From contig NZ_OZ239981.1 of assembly GCF_965196975.1 (NCBI RefSeq), forward strand, positions 5,146,001-5,210,000: 64,000 nucleotides of DNA, given 5' to 3'. A model generated the notes under the pieces. It was not told the DNA's origin. It did not search any database and saw only the letters and a program-made list of their open reading frames with translations. Shown here piece after piece: positions 61,703-64,000 of the stretch (its first letter is position 1; each line of letters begins with the position of its first letter). Both the position numbers and the translations under genes were made by a program. The stretch is from Endozoicomonas sp965196975 (lineage in GTDB: Bacteria > Pseudomonadota > Gammaproteobacteria > Pseudomonadales > Endozoicomonadaceae).

Positions 61703-63029
61703 ATGTTACTGATAAAAAATGCCACTGCTGTTCAGTTTGAACCTGCCAGAGTCACCGAAGGGGTGGATATTCTGGTGGATGGCAACAAAATTGTGGAAGT
61801 CGGCTCTCAGGTGGATCGTGCCAAGGCGACCAGAACTATTGATGCAGCCGGTCGTTTAGTGATGCCGGGTATTGTCTGCAGCCATAACCATTTCTACTCC
61901 GGCCTTTCCCGGGGCGTAATGGCTGACATTAAACCCTGTCCTGATTTTGTCAGCACGCTGAAGAACCTCTGGTGGAAAGTGGACCGGGCCATTGATGAGG
62001 AGATTCTTTATTATAGTGGCCTGATCTGCTCACTGGATGCCATCAAGGCCGGTTGTACTTCTGTTATTGACCACCATGCTTCTCCCTCCTATATCAAAGG
62101 CTCCCTGAATACACTGCGGAAGGCTTTCCTCAAAGCAGGCCTGCGGGGCATGACCTGTTTTGAAACCACTGACCGTAATGGCGGTATTAAAGAGCTTGAA
62201 GCCGGTGTTCGGGAGAACATTGAATTTGCCAACCTGGTAAGCAGTGCCAAAGTCAGGGGGGATGAACCTTATCTGGTAGAAGCTCATATTGGCGCCCATG
62301 CACCTTTCACGGTTTCCAATGATGGACTGGGCATGTTGTCCGATGCGGTACGTGAAACCGGTCGAGGCCTGCATATCCACGTTGCAGAAGACAAGTACGA
62401 TGCGACCTGGAGCCGTCATCATTATGGGCAGGAGCTGATTCAGCGTCTGGACAGTTTTGGCCTGATCAACGACAAGACCCTGATAGGGCACGGCATCTAT
62501 CTGGCGGATTCTGATATTGAATTACTCAATGAGAAAGATGCCTTCCTGGTGCATAACCCACGCTCCAACATGAATAACCATGTGGGCTATAACGAAAAAA
62601 CTCACGTCTTATAAAAACGTTGCTCTGGGTACAGACGGTATTGGCAGCGATATGTTTGAAGAACTGAAGTTTGCTTTCTTCAAGCACCGTGACGCCGGTG
62701 GTCCACTGTGGCCTGACAGTTTCGTTAAGTTCCTCAATAACGGTAACCGCTTGCTGGAAAGAAACTTCGGTGGTCATTTTGGTCGACTGGAAGCGGGTTA
62801 TCAGGCGGATCTGGTCATTTACGATTACAACAGCCCAACACCGCTGCAGGCAGAAAACCTGCCGGGCCATCTGGCATTCGGAATGAACAGCAGTGGTGTG
62901 AGAACCGTTATTGTTGATGGCGCCGTTGTGTTGGAAGACGGTTGCTATCCATTTGATGTCAACGAAATTTATGCCGAAGCACGGAAAGCGGCACGGCGTT
63001 TGTGGAAAGGTATGGACAGTCTCAGCTGA
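61703..63029 (+). pseudogene. ssnA: SsnA amidohydrolase, frameshifted
   Basis: Two overlapping frames together give a full SsnA (about 442 residues; E. coli 442). Frame 1 (61703-62614) has the metal motif GIVCSHNHFYSGLSRGV, HVAEDKYDA and LIGHGIYLADSDIELL, and runs to NNHVGYNE. The family sequence then resumes one base out of frame as KLTSYKNVALGTDGIGSDMF and continues to 63029. The break is in a run of six A at 62596-62601: with five A the frame would be continuous. So a single extra A (mutation or homopolymer error) truncates the protein after 303 residues, removing the ALGTDG metal Asp. The enzyme is a guanine-deaminase-like amidohydrolase. Confidence 0.9.
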
Positions 63030-63101
63030 AAAATAATCAGTCATAAGCCGGGGGAGAGCCTTTGATGGTTTCTCCCACACAACCGGCCTTTGGGGGAAAT
63101 C

Positions 63102-64000
63102 ATGCTAAATACCGATGTTGACCAGTCTTCCATAGAGAAGAATGCAGGGTCTCACGACAACTCTTTGCTGGAGCGACTTTTCAAGTTGAAGCAGCACGGG
63201 ACAACCGTGAAGATGGAAGCGCTGGCGGGATGCACCACCTTCATCACCATGTGTTATGTGGTGTTTGTTGTGCCGGAAATGTTGTCCGCTGCAGGCATGG
63301 ACCGGGGAGCACTGTTTGTTGCTACCTGTCTGATCTCCGCCATCAGCTGTATTGCCATGGGGCTTTAAGCTAACTGGCCTGTAGGCCTGGCTCCAGGTAT
63401 GGGATTGAACGCGTTCTTTGCTTATGCCGTGGTTCTGGGCATGGGCTACTCCTGGGAACAGGCGATGGGTGCCGTATTCTGGGGGGGTATCGGCTTTATG
63501 CTGCTGAGTATCTTCAAAGTCCGGGAGTGGATTGTTGACAGCATTCCCAAAGGGCTGCGAATTGGTATTACCGCTGGTATCGGTTTGTTCCTTGCTCTGA
63601 TTGGACTCAAGTCAGCCGGTATTGTGGTGGCTAACCCCGGCACCATTGTTGGTCTTGGTGATATCACCGGTTTTGCCCAGGTCATGGCGAGCCTTAGCCT
63701 GTTCCTCATTCTTGCCCTGAGCTACCGCAAGATGAAATCAGCGGTACTGGTCTCTATTGCCGTGGTAACGCTGATCTCTCTCTTTACCGGACAGGTTCAG
63801 TTTACCGGCATTGTTTCCCTTCCTCCCAGTATTGAACCCATTTTTGCCAAGCTCGACATTATGGGCTCTCTGAACCCCGATATGATCGGTGTTATCGTGG
63901 CCTTCATGTTTGTCAACCTGTTCGATACCACCGGCACGCTGATTGCGGTTGGTGATAAAGCCGGTCTTGCTGATGAAAATGGCAAGATGGAAAACATGAG
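63102..64000 (+). pseudogene. AzgA-family purine permease with in-frame TAA (3' end beyond window)
   Basis: NCS2/AzgA-type guanine/hypoxanthine permease, closest in type to E. coli GhxQ (YgfQ). The ATG at 63102 has GGGGGA 8 bases upstream. The first part encodes MEALAGCTTFITMCYVVFVV and SAISCIAMGL, then TAA at 63366-63368, then in the same frame ANWPVGLAPGMGLNAFFAYA and 200 further residues without a stop to the window edge. The family normally reads GLYANxPxGLAPGMGLNAFF, so TAA stands exactly where a Tyr codon (TAC/TAT) belongs, a single-base change. The product would stop at 88 residues. Confidence 0.9.

Noticed and set aside
62590..62610. Programmed -1 frameshift in ssnA
   Set aside because: The shift needed is +1 (or -2), and the A6 run is not in the phase of an X-XXY-YYZ slippery heptamer; simple insertion or error is more likely.
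63366..63368. Recoded stop (for example unusual amino acid at TAA)
   Set aside because: TAA is not a known recoding site for selenocysteine, and no structure was evident; the family has Tyr here, one base away.
1..64000. CRISPR arrays, rRNA or tRNA genes, replication origin, phage genes
   Set aside because: I saw no regularly spaced direct repeats, no RNA gene signatures and no integrase or phage structural genes on reading; small RNAs cannot be excluded.

Overview
The window looks like a chromosome segment of a marine, host-associated gammaproteobacterium, most likely an Endozoicomonas-like member of the Oceanospirillales. This is an inference from gene content (enteric-type purine and hexuronate genes, TRAP transport, Fur-type heme uptake, many insertion sequences, large orphan proteins with eukaryote-interaction character). 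No rRNA, tRNA or marker gene is present to prove it.

Layout. (1) 1-1268: an AAA+ ATPase, probably 5' truncated by the window edge. (2) 1276-2525: an IS982-family element with a perfect 7-bp target duplication, itself carrying a 170-bp palindromic MITE-like insert. (3) 2553-13690: a heme-iron uptake region. tonB-exbB-exbD-hmuTUV runs on the minus strand, and an intact TonB-dependent heme receptor runs on the plus strand. A second receptor is broken by an IS66-family element that also replaced about 300 codons. Three near-identical Fur boxes precede tonB and both receptors. (4) 13737-33531: a sugar-acid region with a secreted phosphatase/nuclease-family protein, beta-glucuronidase and glucuronide carrier, a GH3 lipoprotein glycosidase, a TRAP transporter, uxaC, two uxuB copies, uxuA, kdgK, eda and a FadR-type GntR regulator. 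Together these take glucuronides to pyruvate plus glyceraldehyde-3-phosphate. Two identical, oppositely oriented IS66 copies bound this region. (5) 33571-36896: small orphan genes and the second IS66. (6) 37017-64000: an E. coli-type purine/urate catabolic cluster. It contains ygeW-ygeX-ygeY-hyuA-xdhA-xdhB-xdhC (minus strand), yqeB-yqeC (minus), mocA, the sigma-54 activator gene ygeV, ygfK, ssnA and an AzgA-type purine permease (plus). Orphan genes are spliced into it: a coiled-coil protein, a methyltransferase-like protein, a 170-aa protein and a 953-aa membrane/coiled-coil protein.

How the genes work together. The purine cluster appears to be a YgeV-controlled unit. A 21-bp motif (20 of 21 identical) lies upstream of both ygeW and ygfK, each time followed by a sigma-54-like -24/-12 element; this is the most interesting undescribed signal I found. 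The last two genes of the cluster look damaged: ssnA has a 1-base frameshift in an A6 run, and the permease has a TAA in place of a conserved-position tyrosine. The cluster may therefore be decaying, or the assembly may contain errors.

Limits: all functions are read from motifs and remembered family features; no database search was run.
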